From assembly GCA_037893245.1 (NCBI GenBank), contig JBAIAA010000808.1:1-64000 (forward strand): 64,000 nucleotides of DNA. Direction: 5' to 3'. The stretch is from Crossaster papposus. Its lineage: Eukaryota > Echinodermata > Asteroidea > Velatida > Solasteridae. The position numbers and the translations under genes were made by a program. Shown here piece after piece: positions 48,011 through 58,594 of this stretch. How positions within the stretch are numbered: the first letter of the stretch is position 1; each line of letters opens with the position of its first letter. The notes beneath the pieces were generated by a model. That model had not been told where the DNA came from. It did no database searches and saw only the letters and a list, made by a program, of their open reading frames with translations.

Positions 48011-49264
48011 ATTTCGCCGACAGCCATTGCTGTACAGGCATGTATGCCTATATTAAAAAGATAACTTTTTACTCAATTAAATAACAACTATCAACTATAT
48101 AACGGGCAGCTGTTCACTATGTGAGACGTGGTGTTTAAGCTCTACCCATTTTAAGTTAAGTTTTTAAGTTACGCATACATATCGGTTAATGTTTTCATAA
48201 TTTTCCGATAATTTACCACACGCCCTTATACATAACAATTTTTCTTTAGTATGAAGTCTAAATTACACGATATGTTTCTTATACAATTCATTATTAAAGA
48301 TTGATTTATGTCAATTAAAATACACATTGGTTATACACTCTGTATAATTTTAATTCATTTCTTTATTTTTGAAACTCATCTTTTGAGTTTTTAAGGTAAT
48401 AAGTGTATCATTACAGGCTCGAGAAATATCTAAACCATATCTGCTAACTTCCAAATTGAACACAATTGTTTATATCCTTAAACTATTTAATTCATATTTC
48501 TAATTTATTATGTTAAATATAATATTAAAAAAAAATGCGAATTAATACCGTAGTTCTTTTTAGAGAAACAGAATTCCTTCACCTAGGCCTAATTGATTTA
48601 AAATATAGTTGTATCGAAATGTAATAAATTATAACCATAGAACTGTCCGTACTTCGCGTGCATTTTGAGTTCTTACTGTTTCCTCTATGTGTGATCTCTG
48701 TGTCTTTGAACTACCTATCCCCTCGTGCCGGGTTTGACATTACTGGATCTTTTATAACCGGTCGTCAAGTCCACCAACAGGCACATTCCCGAACGGTTTT
48801 TAAATCTCACTTTCTCCCACGGCGACTGTCTGAACGTCTGGTGTATCGTGAGGTACGCTAGGGACTGTAGTTGGACTTTAGGTTCACTATATAACAATAC
48901 ATTGTGTTAATGTGTTATTGTTTTGGTTGATAGTTATTGTTTATTATATCATAATGACATCATGGTATCTTGAAGATCAGTGCCACGGTAATTATACTGT
49001 TACCATTTTGAACACAAAAGAAATAGCATTTTGGTGAAAAAACGGCAATAAAATTTTTTTTTTTTTCAAATTGTGTGTTATTTGTGTAGTATTGACGATG
49101 ATGACGTCATATTTACATCAATATACATGTAGTCACCATAAAGGATATTAATTTTTTACAAACTAATACCACCCTCATTGAATTCCTTGACCTCAGAAAC
49201 ATAATTTTGGCATGTAGAAATCCCACCATGGCATTTGCGTTTGCTTTATTACATAACAAGAGGT
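48011..49264. other. AT-rich 3' part of the RT element
   Basis: No gene recognised. Includes a poly-T tract near 49,053-49,068 and CRE-like TGACGTCA at 49,102-49,109. The 60-67-codon frames around 48,650-48,900 have no recognisable content. Confidence 0.5.
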
Positions 49265-49416
49265 TATGACGTCATAATGACGTAATTCAAGGTTAACAAT
49301 TCTCAGATTTTTTGGAGCATGACTTTTTTGAAATCTATGGATCAAACTGATACTTTGGTGAAAAAATGGTGCTTTTGTCCACCGTGTAACGATTTTTTCC
49401 TTAATCCACCTCACTA
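49265..49416 (-). repeat. Right inverted end of the RT element
   Basis: Reverse complement of the left end. Contains a second CRE-like TGACGTCA (49,267-49,274). Ends in CCACCTCACTA immediately before the TAATACTAACCGG of the tandem duplication. Confidence 0.8.
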
Positions 49417-49685
49417 TAATACTAACCGGTGTAGCGGTTCGCGTTATTTGTTTTCAGGAGCTAGGTGGTGCATGATGTGGGCGCCATATGCAAAGCGCGC
49501 GCAGGCATTGTGGGCTTTTACGAAATGGGGCTAGAGTTACAGGCTACGTACGGGTTATGCTTGGCTTGGCTCGGACTTGGCCGGCTCGCGAATATATTTT
49601 TCCAAAACCTAACTGGCACTGTGGCAGATTTCATGAATTATTCAGTAGTTGCATTGATCACTGTACAACACTTAGGTTCTAGGTC

Positions 49686-49823
49686 TCTTTTTTTTCTTAT
49701 ATTTAAAATACTCCAAAGATATCAATTTGACTATAGGAAAAACGAAGTGACCTACAGCAGGATTCGAACCAGGGATCTTTGATCCATAGCCCATCCCACT
49801 ATCCACTAAACTACGTACAACAG
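49686..49823 (-). repeat. tRNA-derived SINE-like element (copy in unit 1)
   Basis: On the minus strand, TAGTTTAGTGGATAGT fits a Pol III A box and, ~45 bp on, GGTTCGAATCC is a perfect B box. The ~138-bp unit ends in an A-rich tail (T run at 49,688-49,695 on the plus strand). Acceptor and T stems do not pair, so it is not a functional tRNA. Confidence 0.65.
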
Positions 49824-50332
49824 CTGTTCTTTAAAGTGATTTAATGTAACAATTAAGTTACAGTCAGTGCGCAGGGTACTCGTTAATGAGGCATATCGCT
49901 AAAGTTTATTTGCAGCGATTTGACGGTCTCGGACCATTCGAGATTTGGCGAGTTTTCAGTAGTACCCCTTCAAAACCGTGCAGGAAACCCTTCAGTGGAC
50001 AGTGTTGGGTCAAAATAGAGTGGTAAGTGAATTTACGATATTTTTTCCATTAAAAGAAATGCATTTTAGCCGTTTAAAGTTTCGAAAAATTAGTTAAATC
50101 GCCATGTGAAATGTACCGAAAGTCGTTGACTTTTTCGGGAGTGGCCCCACATTTTGGGTGCTCCTGGCTGTTTCGAGATATTTAGGGAAAAATTGTGGTG
50201 TTTGTCACTGTCGCAAAACGTAACGCATTTCAACGATACCGAAATCACTTCTGCAAATTTTTCCATGAGCGAACATTTTGATGTCAAACTTTTGCAAAAG
50301 TCACACATTTTGCCGTAAGACTCGCAATATGA

Positions 50333-50340
50333 TGACGTCA
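50333..50340. promoter_or_regulatory. CRE-like palindrome in unit 1
   Basis: TGACGTCA within GATGATGACGTCACAAG; exact CREB/ATF consensus by sequence only. Repeated at 53,887-53,894 by the duplication. No transcript start is identified nearby. Confidence 0.35.
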
Positions 50341-50959
50341 CAAGTGCAATAACTGCGGTTTTCAAATCACGTTCGTGTTCAGGCAATTATTTTGGTGTCG
50401 GCAATAGGGCGCTGTTCTATATGTACGTGCACAATCCCCTGCAGTCATGGTGACTCGGCCTAGTGTTTTTTTTTCTAGAGATTTAAGTTTTTAGTAAACT
50501 TTTAAACTTAATTTTTAGGCTGGTGTAGTCTGGTGTAGATAAGTCTAAGATGAAACGGAGCAATTTATAAATGTTGGGGAATTGTACGGTCAATGTAGCT
50601 GGCTTAGTACCCGGCCATTCATATCGATTGCTAACAAAATGCAAACTATTAAATTGGGGATAGTTATTTGAAAGAAGCCAGGTTTTTGTCCAATGCTGAT
50701 GGGCCGACCAGCATTGGAAATATTCAAAATAAAAATTCCCACTTTTCTTGAAAATGACGGCACGCCAGATACCATAATTTTACAGGATGCTTTAGACAAT
50801 CATTCACCAACAGTTGAATAAGGTATTTCATAATAATTTGTTGGTGCAAATGTTGTATAATGTGTATATAGTTCTGTAAACAAAAAACGTAAACAAATAA
50901 TCCTTTCCTCTCATTTGCCATATGACAGGCCCATCACTCCGAGCGATCTACCTTGGCTC

Positions 50960-51155
50960 CTTGTAAAAATACTGGGTGACTCCATTACAAGGTATCTGCC
51001 AGACAACCTACAGTGATTGGTTTATTCCGTCAGTTGTGACCAAACCTGGTGCTACAATATCTTGTCTCCGAGAAACTGTGCTTTCTATGTCTAAGCATGG
51101 AGGAATAAGAGCAGAGTCCTCCATGGTCTAAGTACCAACCAACTTGCCCATTGAG
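50960..51155 (+). pseudogene. SGNH-hydrolase-like remnant (unit 1)
   Basis: Plus-strand fragments VKILGDSITRYLPDNLQ, then in another frame DWFIPSVVTKPGATISCLRE and, after a stop, VPTNLP (VSTNQLA in the neighbouring frame). They follow the order of SGNH/GDSL hydrolases: GDSI block, KPGA.I..L segment, then GTND-like block. Such domains occur in CR1-type LINE ORF1 proteins and in domesticated transposon proteins. At least two frame changes, and the GTND block reads STNQ, so it is dead. Identification rests on these short motifs only. Confidence 0.4.
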
Positions 51156-52475
51156 TTATTTATTCGACATTCCAAAGTGTGCTATTTATGTTTGCTAAAT
51201 TTTTAATTTTATTTGAACTTTACAACTAAAAATAATTCTTGGTTGAAAAAATACTTGCATGCATACTTGAGTTCGGTACGGGTATTACATCTGTGTGCTT
51301 CATGACTCTTAATTATTGCCTGCTGTTGTATTCAGAAAGTAATTTGTCTTTTACCATGCATGTCAAGAGGGTTCATTTTTTTATCGCCATTTGCCATATT
51401 CAATTCCTGCCACCGTCATGAATTGAAATAAACTTGTGTAATTCTTTGTAATAATTGTTGTATTTTAATATCAGTTATATTGCCTTGTGTAACTGTAATG
51501 TTCTGGTACTTGACAATATATTTCATGCTGTTTGCAAGTTAGCAAAATTGTTTAAAATGCTATTGTAGTACACTTTTGCAGCTGAGAATGTATCAAGTCT
51601 TTTATAAAAAATAAAGGTTTTGGCCAAAAGACAATAAAAGTCAAACTCATTTCTTTGTTCTGTTAATACGAATTATGAAGGGAAGGAATGTTACCATTAG
51701 CGAGACTGCAAGGGATTTATTTGTTTGCATATAAATTATTGCTCAACTTGTAGGAAAGATTATATTTATTTCTCATTTTAACCATTCAGTTGTTTACTCT
51801 TTCCCCGTGGGTCTCGCGTGGTTTACATAAAAACAAAAACAATATAAGCCTATTTTTAAAAAAGTTTATCGTCCCGCCCCCGCCCTCGCCCCCTTCCATT
51901 TTTGTTGTTATTTTGACATTTTCATCAAACTTAACAAAATATCAGTTTTAATTATTCACTTCATAGAATTCTGAACACTATTCATAACCATCTTGAGGAA
52001 AAAGGTGTTGACCATTTCAAAAACTGGCATTTAACCAGGGTCTTTTCCCTCTCTCTTTAAAATTCCAATTACTTGGCCTAATTCTCATTCAAGTAAAAAA
52101 AAAAATGATACATTGTCCAAATTGACAAGTGAAGATGAAAAAAAAGAACCTCACTACTGCAGGTACGTTTACATGAATATTTTAGCTGTATAATCAAACT
52201 TCTTAAAAATCCACAGCTAAAACTGCTAAAACATTTCTGTAAATGTACCTGCAGTAAACAGAGGTTAGCCTATATTTTATTATTTTATATGAATTACTAC
52301 TGGTGAAATCTGGTTTGAATAAAATTGTAACACGAATGAGTGCTGCCACAATCCCAGGCGAATAAACCAGTCTATTAGTCGGGAGTCTCCTAACCCTTTT
52401 TAGTTGTACATGAAATCCCATACGACGTCGAGGTGTCAGTTCCCGCCACGCTGCCTTGCGGTATTTCTTGCTTTG

Positions 52476-52522
52476 CGTGATTGGTGAACGCGTGTGAGGG
52501 TTTGGCGTCTCGACCAATCACG
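52476..52522. promoter_or_regulatory. Facing CCAAT boxes in a CpG-rich patch (unit 1)
   Basis: CGTGATTGGT and ACCAATCACG form a perfect 10-bp inverted repeat 27 bp apart, within a CpG-rich ~150-bp patch. CCAAT boxes in both orientations would suit an NF-Y-type promoter, but no gene is attached. Copied at 56,030-56,076. Confidence 0.3.
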
Positions 52523-53239
52523 TACGCGCTCTTGTGCAATTCGCACATTTCCACGACGTAGTATTTTGTGAATTTGGAGCTCGCAAAGTTCAATATTGTT
52601 TAGGTGCTCCTGACTGTTTCGAATCATCTCCAGAAATACGGTCAAGGGATATGTAAAGATGAATAACAAAACTTATCCCATGTATGAATGATTTGTCTGC
52701 ACGATTTATTTTCATGAAAAAAACAACCGTTTTACTTCGACCGTCAATTCTGTACACTGACGTCAATCTTTTCGCCCTTATAATCTACAAAAATGATCTT
52801 TAAAAATCTATTAAAAAGCAATTAAATCAAGTATTGAAATGTTGGCTATTGTATACCCGACTTAAATAACATTTTTAAAAACAGGTTTATACGAAAACAA
52901 TTTCGAAAATGTGACCTCCGATCTCATTATATATGCAAAACCGAACGATCCCATGCATACGCTGCAAATAAACGAAAGCCCTTTTCCGAAGGCTGCGCAC
53001 TGTTAATACTAACCGGTGTAGCGGTTCGCGTTATTTTGTTCAGGAGCTAGGTGGTGCATGATGAGGGCGCCATATGCAAAGCGCGCGCAGGCATTGGGGG
53101 CTTTTACGAAATGGGGCTAGAGATTACAGGCTACGTACGGGTTATGCTTGGCTTGGCTCGAACTTACTGGCACTGTGGCAGATTTCATGAATTATTCAGT
53201 AGTTGCATTGATCACTGTACAACACTTAGGTTCTAGGTC

Positions 53240-53377
53240 TCTTTTTTTTCTTATATTTAAAATACTCCAAAGATATCAATTTGACTATAGGAAAAACGAA
53301 GTGACCTACAGCAGGATTCGAACCAGGGATCTTTGATCCATAGCCCATCCCACTATCCACTAAACTACGTACAACAG
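53240..53377 (-). repeat. tRNA-derived SINE-like element (unit 2)
   Basis: Same sequence as at 49,686-49,823 with the same A and B boxes, carried along by the tandem duplication. Confidence 0.65.
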
Positions 53378-54513
53378 CTGTTCTTTAAAGTGATTTAATG
53401 TAACAATTAAGTTACAGTCAGTGCGCAGGGTACTCGTTAATGAGGCATATCGCTAAAGTTTATTTGCAGCGATTTGACGGTCTCGGACCATTCGAGATTT
53501 GGCGAGTTTTCAGTAGTACCCCTTCAAAACCGTGCAGGAAACCCTTCAGTGGACAGTGTTGGGTCAAAATAGAGTGGTAAGTGAATTTACGATATTTTTT
53601 CCATTAAAAGAAATGCATTTTAGCCGTTTAAAGTTTCGAAAAATTAGTTAAATCGCCATGTGAAATGTACCGAAAGTCGTTGACTTTTTCGGGAGTGGCC
53701 CCACATTTTGGGTGCTCCTGGCTGTTTCGAGATATTTAGGGAAAAATTGTGGTGTTTGTCACTGTCGCAAAACGTAACGCATTTCAACGATACCGAAATC
53801 ACTTCTGCAAATTTTTCCATGAGCGAACATTTTGATGTCAAACTTTTGCAAAAGTCACACATTTTGCCGTAAGACTCGCAATATGATGACGTCACAAGTG
53901 CAATAACTGCGGTTTTCAAATCACGTTCGTGTTCAGGCAATTATTTTGGTGTCGGCAATAGGGCGCTGTTCTATATGTACGTGCACAATCCCCTGCAGTC
54001 ATGGTGACTCGGCCTAGTGTTTTTTTTTCTAGAGATTTAAGTTTTTAGTAAACTTTTAAACTTAATTTTTAGGCTGGTGTAGTCTGGTGTAGATAAGTCT
54101 AAGATGAAACGGAGCAATTTATAAATGTTGGGGAATTGTACGGTCAATGTAGCTGGCTTAGTACCCGGCCATTCATATCGATTGCTAACAAAATGCAAAC
54201 TATTAAATTGGGGATAGTTATTTGAAAGAAGCCAGGTTTTTGTCCAATGCTGATGGGCCGACCAGCATTGGAATTATTCAAAATAAAAATTCCCACTTTT
54301 CTTGAAAATGACGGCACGCCAGATACCATAATTTTACAGGATGCTTTAGACAATCATTCACCAACAGTTGAATAAGGTATTTCATAATAATTTGTTGGTG
54401 CAAATGTTGTATAATGTGTATATAGTTCTGTAAACAAAAAACGTAAACAAATAATCCTTTCCTCTCATTTGCCATATGACAGGCCCATCACTCCGAGCGA
54501 TCTACCTTGGCTC

Positions 54514-54709
54514 CTTGTAAAAATACTGGGTGACTCCATTACAAGGTATCTGCCAGACAACCTACAGTGATTGGTTTATTCCGTCAGTTGTGACCAAACC
54601 TGGTGCTACAATATCTTGTCTCCGAGAAACTGTGCTTTCTATGTCTAAGCATGGAGGAATAAGAGCAGAGTCCTCCATGGTCTAAGTACCAACCAACTTG
54701 CCCATTGAG
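54514..54709 (+). pseudogene. SGNH-hydrolase-like remnant (unit 2)
   Basis: Duplicate of 50,960-51,155 with the same disruptions, so it was already dead before the duplication. Confidence 0.4.
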
Positions 54710-56558
54710 TTATTTATTCGACATTCCAAAGTGTGCTATTTATGTTTGCTAAATTTTTAATTTTATTTGAACTTTACAACTAAAAATAATTCTTGGTTGA
54801 AAAAATGGTTGCATGCATACTTGAGTTCGGTACGGGTATTACATCTGTGTGCTTCATGACTCTTAATTATTGCCTGCTGTTGTATTCAGAAAGTAATTTG
54901 TCTTTTACCATGCATGTCAAGAGGGTTCATTTTTTTATCGCCATTTGCCATATTCAATTCCTGCCACCGTCATGAATTGAAATAAACTTGTGTAATTCTT
55001 TGTAATAATTGTTGTATTTTAATATCAGTTATATTGCCTTGTGTAACTGTAATGTTCTGGTACTTGACAATATATTTCATGCTGTTTGCAAGTTAGCAAA
55101 ATTGTTTAAAATGCTATTGTAGTACACTTTTGCAGCTGAGAATGTATCAAGTCTTTTATAAAAAATAAAGGTTTTGGCCAAAAGACAATAAAAGTCAAAC
55201 TCATTTCTTTGTTCTGTTAATACGAATTATGAAGGGAAGGAATGTTACCATTAGCGAGACTGCAAGGAATGTATTTGTTTGCATATAAATTATTGCTCAA
55301 CTTGTAGGAAAGATTATATTTATTTCTCATTTTAACCATTCAGTTGTTTACTCTTTCCCCGTGGGTCTCGCGTGGTTTACATAAAAACAAAAACAATATA
55401 AGCCTATTTTTAAAAAAGTTTATCGTCCCGCCCCCGCCCTCGCCCCCTTCCATTTTTGTTGTTATTTTGACATTTTCATCAAACTTAACAAAATATCAGT
55501 TTTAATTATTCACTTCATAGAATTCTGAACACTATTCATAACCATCTTGAGGAAAAAGGTGTTGACCATTTCAAAAACTGGCATTTAACCAGGGTCTTTT
55601 CCCTCTCTCTTTAAAATTCCAATTACTTGGCCTAATTCTCATTCAAGTAAAAATAAAAATGATACATTGTCCAAATTGACAAGTGAAGATGAAAAAAAAG
55701 AACCTCACTACTGCAGGTACGTTTACATGAATATTTTAGCTGTATAATCAAACTTCTTAAAAATCCACAGCTAAAACTGCTAAAACATTTCTGTAAATGT
55801 ACCTGCAGTAAACAGAGGTTAGCCTATATTTTATTATTTTATATGAATTACTACTGGTGAAATCTGGTTTGAATAAAATTGTAACACGAATGAGTGCTGC
55901 CACAATCCCAGGCGAATAAACCAGTCTATTAGTCGGGAGTCTCCTAACCCTTTTTAGTTGTACATGAAATCCCATACGACGTCGAGGTGTCAGTTCCCGC
56001 CACGCTGCCTTGCGGTATTTCTTGCTTTGCGTGATTGGTGAACGCGTGTGAGGGTTTGGCGTCTCGACCAATCACGTACGCGCTCTTGTGCAATTCGCAC
56101 ATTTCCACGACGTAGTATTTTGTGAATTTGGAGCTCGCAAAGTTCAATATTGTTTAGGTGCTCCTGACTGTTTCGAATCATCTCCAGAAATACGGTCAAG
56201 GGATATGTAAAGATGAATAACAAAACTTATCCCATGTATGAATGATTTGTCTGCACGATTTATTTTCATGAAAAAAACAACCGTTTTACTTCGACCGTCA
56301 ATTCTGTACACTGACGTCAATCTTTTCGCCCTTATAATCTACAAAAATGATCTTTAAAAATCTATTAAAAAGCAATTAAATCAAGTATTGAAATGTTGGC
56401 TATTGTATACCCGACTTAAATAACATTTTTAAAAACAGGTTTATACGAAAACAATTTCGAAAATGTGACCTCCGATCTCATTATATATGCAAAACCGAAC
56501 GATCCCATGCATACGCTGCAAATAAACGAAAGCCCTTTTCCGAAGGCTGCGCACTGTT

Positions 56559-56960
56559 AATACTAACCGGTGTAGCGGTTCGCGTTATTTTGTTCAGGAG
56601 CTAGGTGGTGCATGATGAGGGCGCCATATGCAAAGCGCGCGCAGGCATTGGGGGCTTTTACGAAATGGGGCTAGAGATTACAGGCTACGTACGGGTTATG
56701 CTTGGCTTGGCTCGAACTTACTGGCACTGTGGCAGATTTCATGAATTATTCAGTAGTTGCATTGATCACTGTACAACACTTAGGTTCTAGGTCTCTTTTT
56801 TTTCTTATATTTAAAATACTCCAAAGATATCAATTTGACTATAGGAAAAACGAAGTGACCTACAGCAGGATTCGAACCAGGGATCTTTGATCCATAGCCC
56901 ATCCCACTATCCACTAAACTACGTACAACAGCTGTTCTTTAAAGTGATTTAATGTAACAA
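56559..56960 (+). repeat. Tandem duplication, partial copy 3 (402 bp)
   Basis: Identical to the start of copy 2, including the 33-bp loss and the SINE-like piece (56,794-56,931). It stops at TAATGTAACAA, after which the sequence turns into an inverted fragment of the same unit. Confidence 0.95.
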
Positions 56961-56987
56961 GTTAACTAAATAGCAACAACTTCTCAT

Positions 56988-57046
56988 CCAAACTACTGAA
57001 TAATTCATGAAATATGCCAGTTAGGTTTGGGAAAAATATATTCGCG
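56988..57046 (-). repeat. Inverted fragment of the tandem unit start
   Basis: AACTACTGAATAATTCATGAAAT, then GCCAGTTAGGTTTGGGAAAA and ATATATTCGCG, are the reverse complement of 49,582-49,655 in copy 1. They include the part that copies 2 and 3 lack. A second, unit-1-like source is therefore present in inverted orientation. Confidence 0.8.
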
Positions 57047-57047
57047 G

Positions 57048-57736
57048 CCGGTGTGGACGGTAATTCTGTCCCCCGGTAAAATTGTCCGGGGGGACAGAAT
57101 TACCTAGGTAAAAGTTTCCCCCTAGAGCCGTTAATTCCGTCCCCCTCCAGTTTATTCTGTCCCCTCTCTAGGTAATTTTGTCCCCCAATGTTCCACACAT
57201 AAGTGGTTATTTTGATGTTATTTCAATGAAAAGCCTACATGGTATTTATTATTTGGACTTCTGTTCCCTTCATCGATTTATCAAAATATAAATAAAAATA
57301 TAAATAACTGTATTAATTAAATCAACCGATCTACGTTTCTGCGCAAAAGGGAAATTAGCGGTAATCAGTATTTTCAGACTTCTTGCACGCGTACAAATTC
57401 TGTATACCCAGCACGAAATGTGGCAGCACTTTTTACCACCTGTAATTTGTAGTACGCTACACATCCTACAGTCTGCCACAAATGATGCACCATGAAGAGG
57501 TGAACCTGTACTACACTGGTTGTTGCGTCTGGTGGGTGCTAGACTTGTGACGTTGCACGGGACAATTTTACCAGGGGGACACGTTTAACGTTGGGCAGGG
57601 AGACAGAATTACCTGGAGGGGGACAGAAATACCTAGGTAAATGTGTCCCCCCGGACAGATTTACCGGGTCACGGCCTGGTAAGTCTGTCCGGGGGGACAC
57701 ATTTACCAGGGGGGACAGAATTACCTTTCACACCGG
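57048..57736. mobile_element. 689-bp foldback element rich in GGTAATTCTGTCCCCC motifs
   Basis: The left end CCGGTGTGGACGGTAATTCTG, then TCCCCC, is mirrored on the right by GGGGGGACAGAATTACCTTTC and ACACCGG. Both halves carry several more copies of (A)GGTAATTNTGTCCCCC in each orientation (57,061-57,185 and 57,560-57,725), so each end also folds on itself. The middle (57,190-57,550) is unrelated AT-rich DNA. No transposase; reading frames in it are repeat translations. No target duplication could be confirmed because the flanks are themselves mirror-like (ATTCGCGG / CTCGCGTA). Confidence 0.8.
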
Positions 57737-58150
57737 CTCGCGTATTTTTTTTCCTAGGATCGTTACGGGCAATTATCATAACTGGGCGTATCTATCCTTA
57801 CCTTCCCTTAAATAAAACTCACTCCAGTATTGTAGTGGGCCTATATGGCACACTTTGACCTTTGGTATGAAATATGATAAAGGTCACATGAATATATAGT
57901 TATGATATAAATATGTAATTATGCATCAATTAATAAATATGTATAATGAAGTAATGAATATGTAGTAGTAGGGGATATGGGGTTAAACATATATAGCCCA
58001 AGTTGCCCTAATGTATGGAATTGAATATAGGGTTAAAATATTAAGAACAGTTTGACCTAGTGTATGGGGAAAATATGAAATTTATGGCCCACTTTGACCT
58101 TGTTACGAATGGTTTGCGAGTGATGGTTGTTGCGTGTATAGTTTTTATTT
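57737..58150. other. AT-rich, no gene; direct repeat GGCMCACTTTGACCTT
   Basis: ATGGCACACTTTGACCTT near 57,846 and ATGGCCCACTTTGACCTT near 58,084 bracket ~240 bp of AT-rich DNA containing GGGTTAAA repeats. Could be a small insertion or an old duplication. Confidence 0.45.
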
Positions 58151-58223
58151 TTTCAATGGCCGCCAATATACTTGTTCCCGCATAATTAATCCGGTAACAA
58201 GCATATTGGCGGCCATTTTGAAA
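58151..58223. other. Hairpin with ~26-bp arms
   Basis: TTTCAATGGCCGCCAATATACTTGTT pairs with AACAAGCATATTGGCGGCCA plus TTTTGAAA across a 19-bp loop, with one mismatch and one 2-nt bulge. Confidence 0.85.
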
Positions 58224-58411
58224 ATGTAAACATTTCTCAATTCTGGTGTGCATACTTTGCCAAAAATCGCTATGAACGTTACTCCTCTCGATCATTTGGC
58301 CAAATTGTTGGACCGAGGCTGATGGCCGAAAACGAGTTTGACTCAAACTGTGCACTAAGTGTGTAATTCTAGCCCTCGCTTGGTCGTGGCAATGTTGGCA
58401 ACAACTGCGGT

Positions 58412-58436
58412 GGGGGGGGGGGGGGGGGGGGGGGGG
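58412..58436. repeat. 25-G homopolymer
   Basis: An uninterrupted run of 25 G. Length is likely unreliable in sequencing. Confidence 0.9.
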
Positions 58437-58594
58437 CATTAAAACTACCGACTATGGGGATGGGGTGGGAGTGGGGGTGGAGATATTTATTGGCGCAACT
58501 TACGCTAAATCCATATTTTTTTGGAAGCGCAAGTTACGCCACCAATTGGGTGGATTATAGAGCGTTCCAACGGAGGCATAACTTCATTAGTATT

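Larger units (their letters stand above)
45155..49416 (+). mobile_element. Inverted-repeat-bounded element with Penelope-like reverse transcriptase
   Basis: The unit is bounded by related inverted ends of about 145 bp. Left: TAGTGAGGTGGATTAAGGAC, then CACGGTGGACAAAAGCACCA and CATGCTCCCAAAAAATT. The same blocks appear reversed at 49,265-49,416. Between them lie, in order, ~200 bp of non-coding DNA, an RT (45,498-46,795), a 49-bp minisatellite (46,858-48,010) and ~1.2 kb of AT-rich DNA. The RT is of Penelope-like type. Penelope elements do carry terminal repeats in either orientation, so inverted ends are compatible. No GIY-YIG endonuclease is visible. A short TAA on both sides may be a target duplication but is too small to trust. 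It is broken. Autonomy, exact family and mode of insertion are unknown. Confidence 0.65.
49418..53004 (+). repeat. Tandem duplication, copy 1 (3,587 bp)
   Basis: Starts AATACTAACCGGTGTAGCGG and ends GGCTGCGCACTGTT. Differs from copy 2 mainly in the first ~200 bp, including 33 bp (GGCCGGCTCGCGAATATA...) that copy 2 lacks, and by only a handful of other substitutions over 3.3 kb. It carries a tRNA-like SINE (49,686-49,823), an SGNH-like remnant (50,960-51,155), a CpG-rich CCAAT patch (52,476-52,522) and several AATAAA signals near 51,430-51,620. No intact protein gene. The small open frames recur in copy 2 only because of the duplication. Confidence 0.97.
53005..56558 (+). repeat. Tandem duplication, copy 2 (3,554 bp)
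   Basis: Nearly identical to copy 1 at a constant offset of 3,554 bp after the first ~200 bp (for example 50,090 to 53,644). Differences seen: GAAATATTC/GAATTATTC, AATACTTGC/AATGGTTGC, GGGATTTA/GGAATGTA and a base within an A run. Contains second copies of the SINE-like piece (53,240-53,377), SGNH remnant (54,514-54,709) and CCAAT pair. The duplication must be recent, or is an assembly duplicate. Confidence 0.97.

Noticed and set aside
45155-49416. Polinton or other large DNA element, suggested by the inverted ends
   Set aside because: The only protein seen is a Penelope-type RT; no polymerase B, integrase, ATPase or capsid sequence, and the unit is only 4.3 kb.
49686-49823. Functional tRNA gene
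   Set aside because: A and B boxes are present, but acceptor and T stems do not pair, and an A-rich tail follows; a SINE-like origin fits better.
58041-58439. 132-codon minus-strand frame starting MPPPPPPPP
   Set aside because: It starts in the poly-G tract and has no recognisable domain; composition is low-complexity and chance-like.
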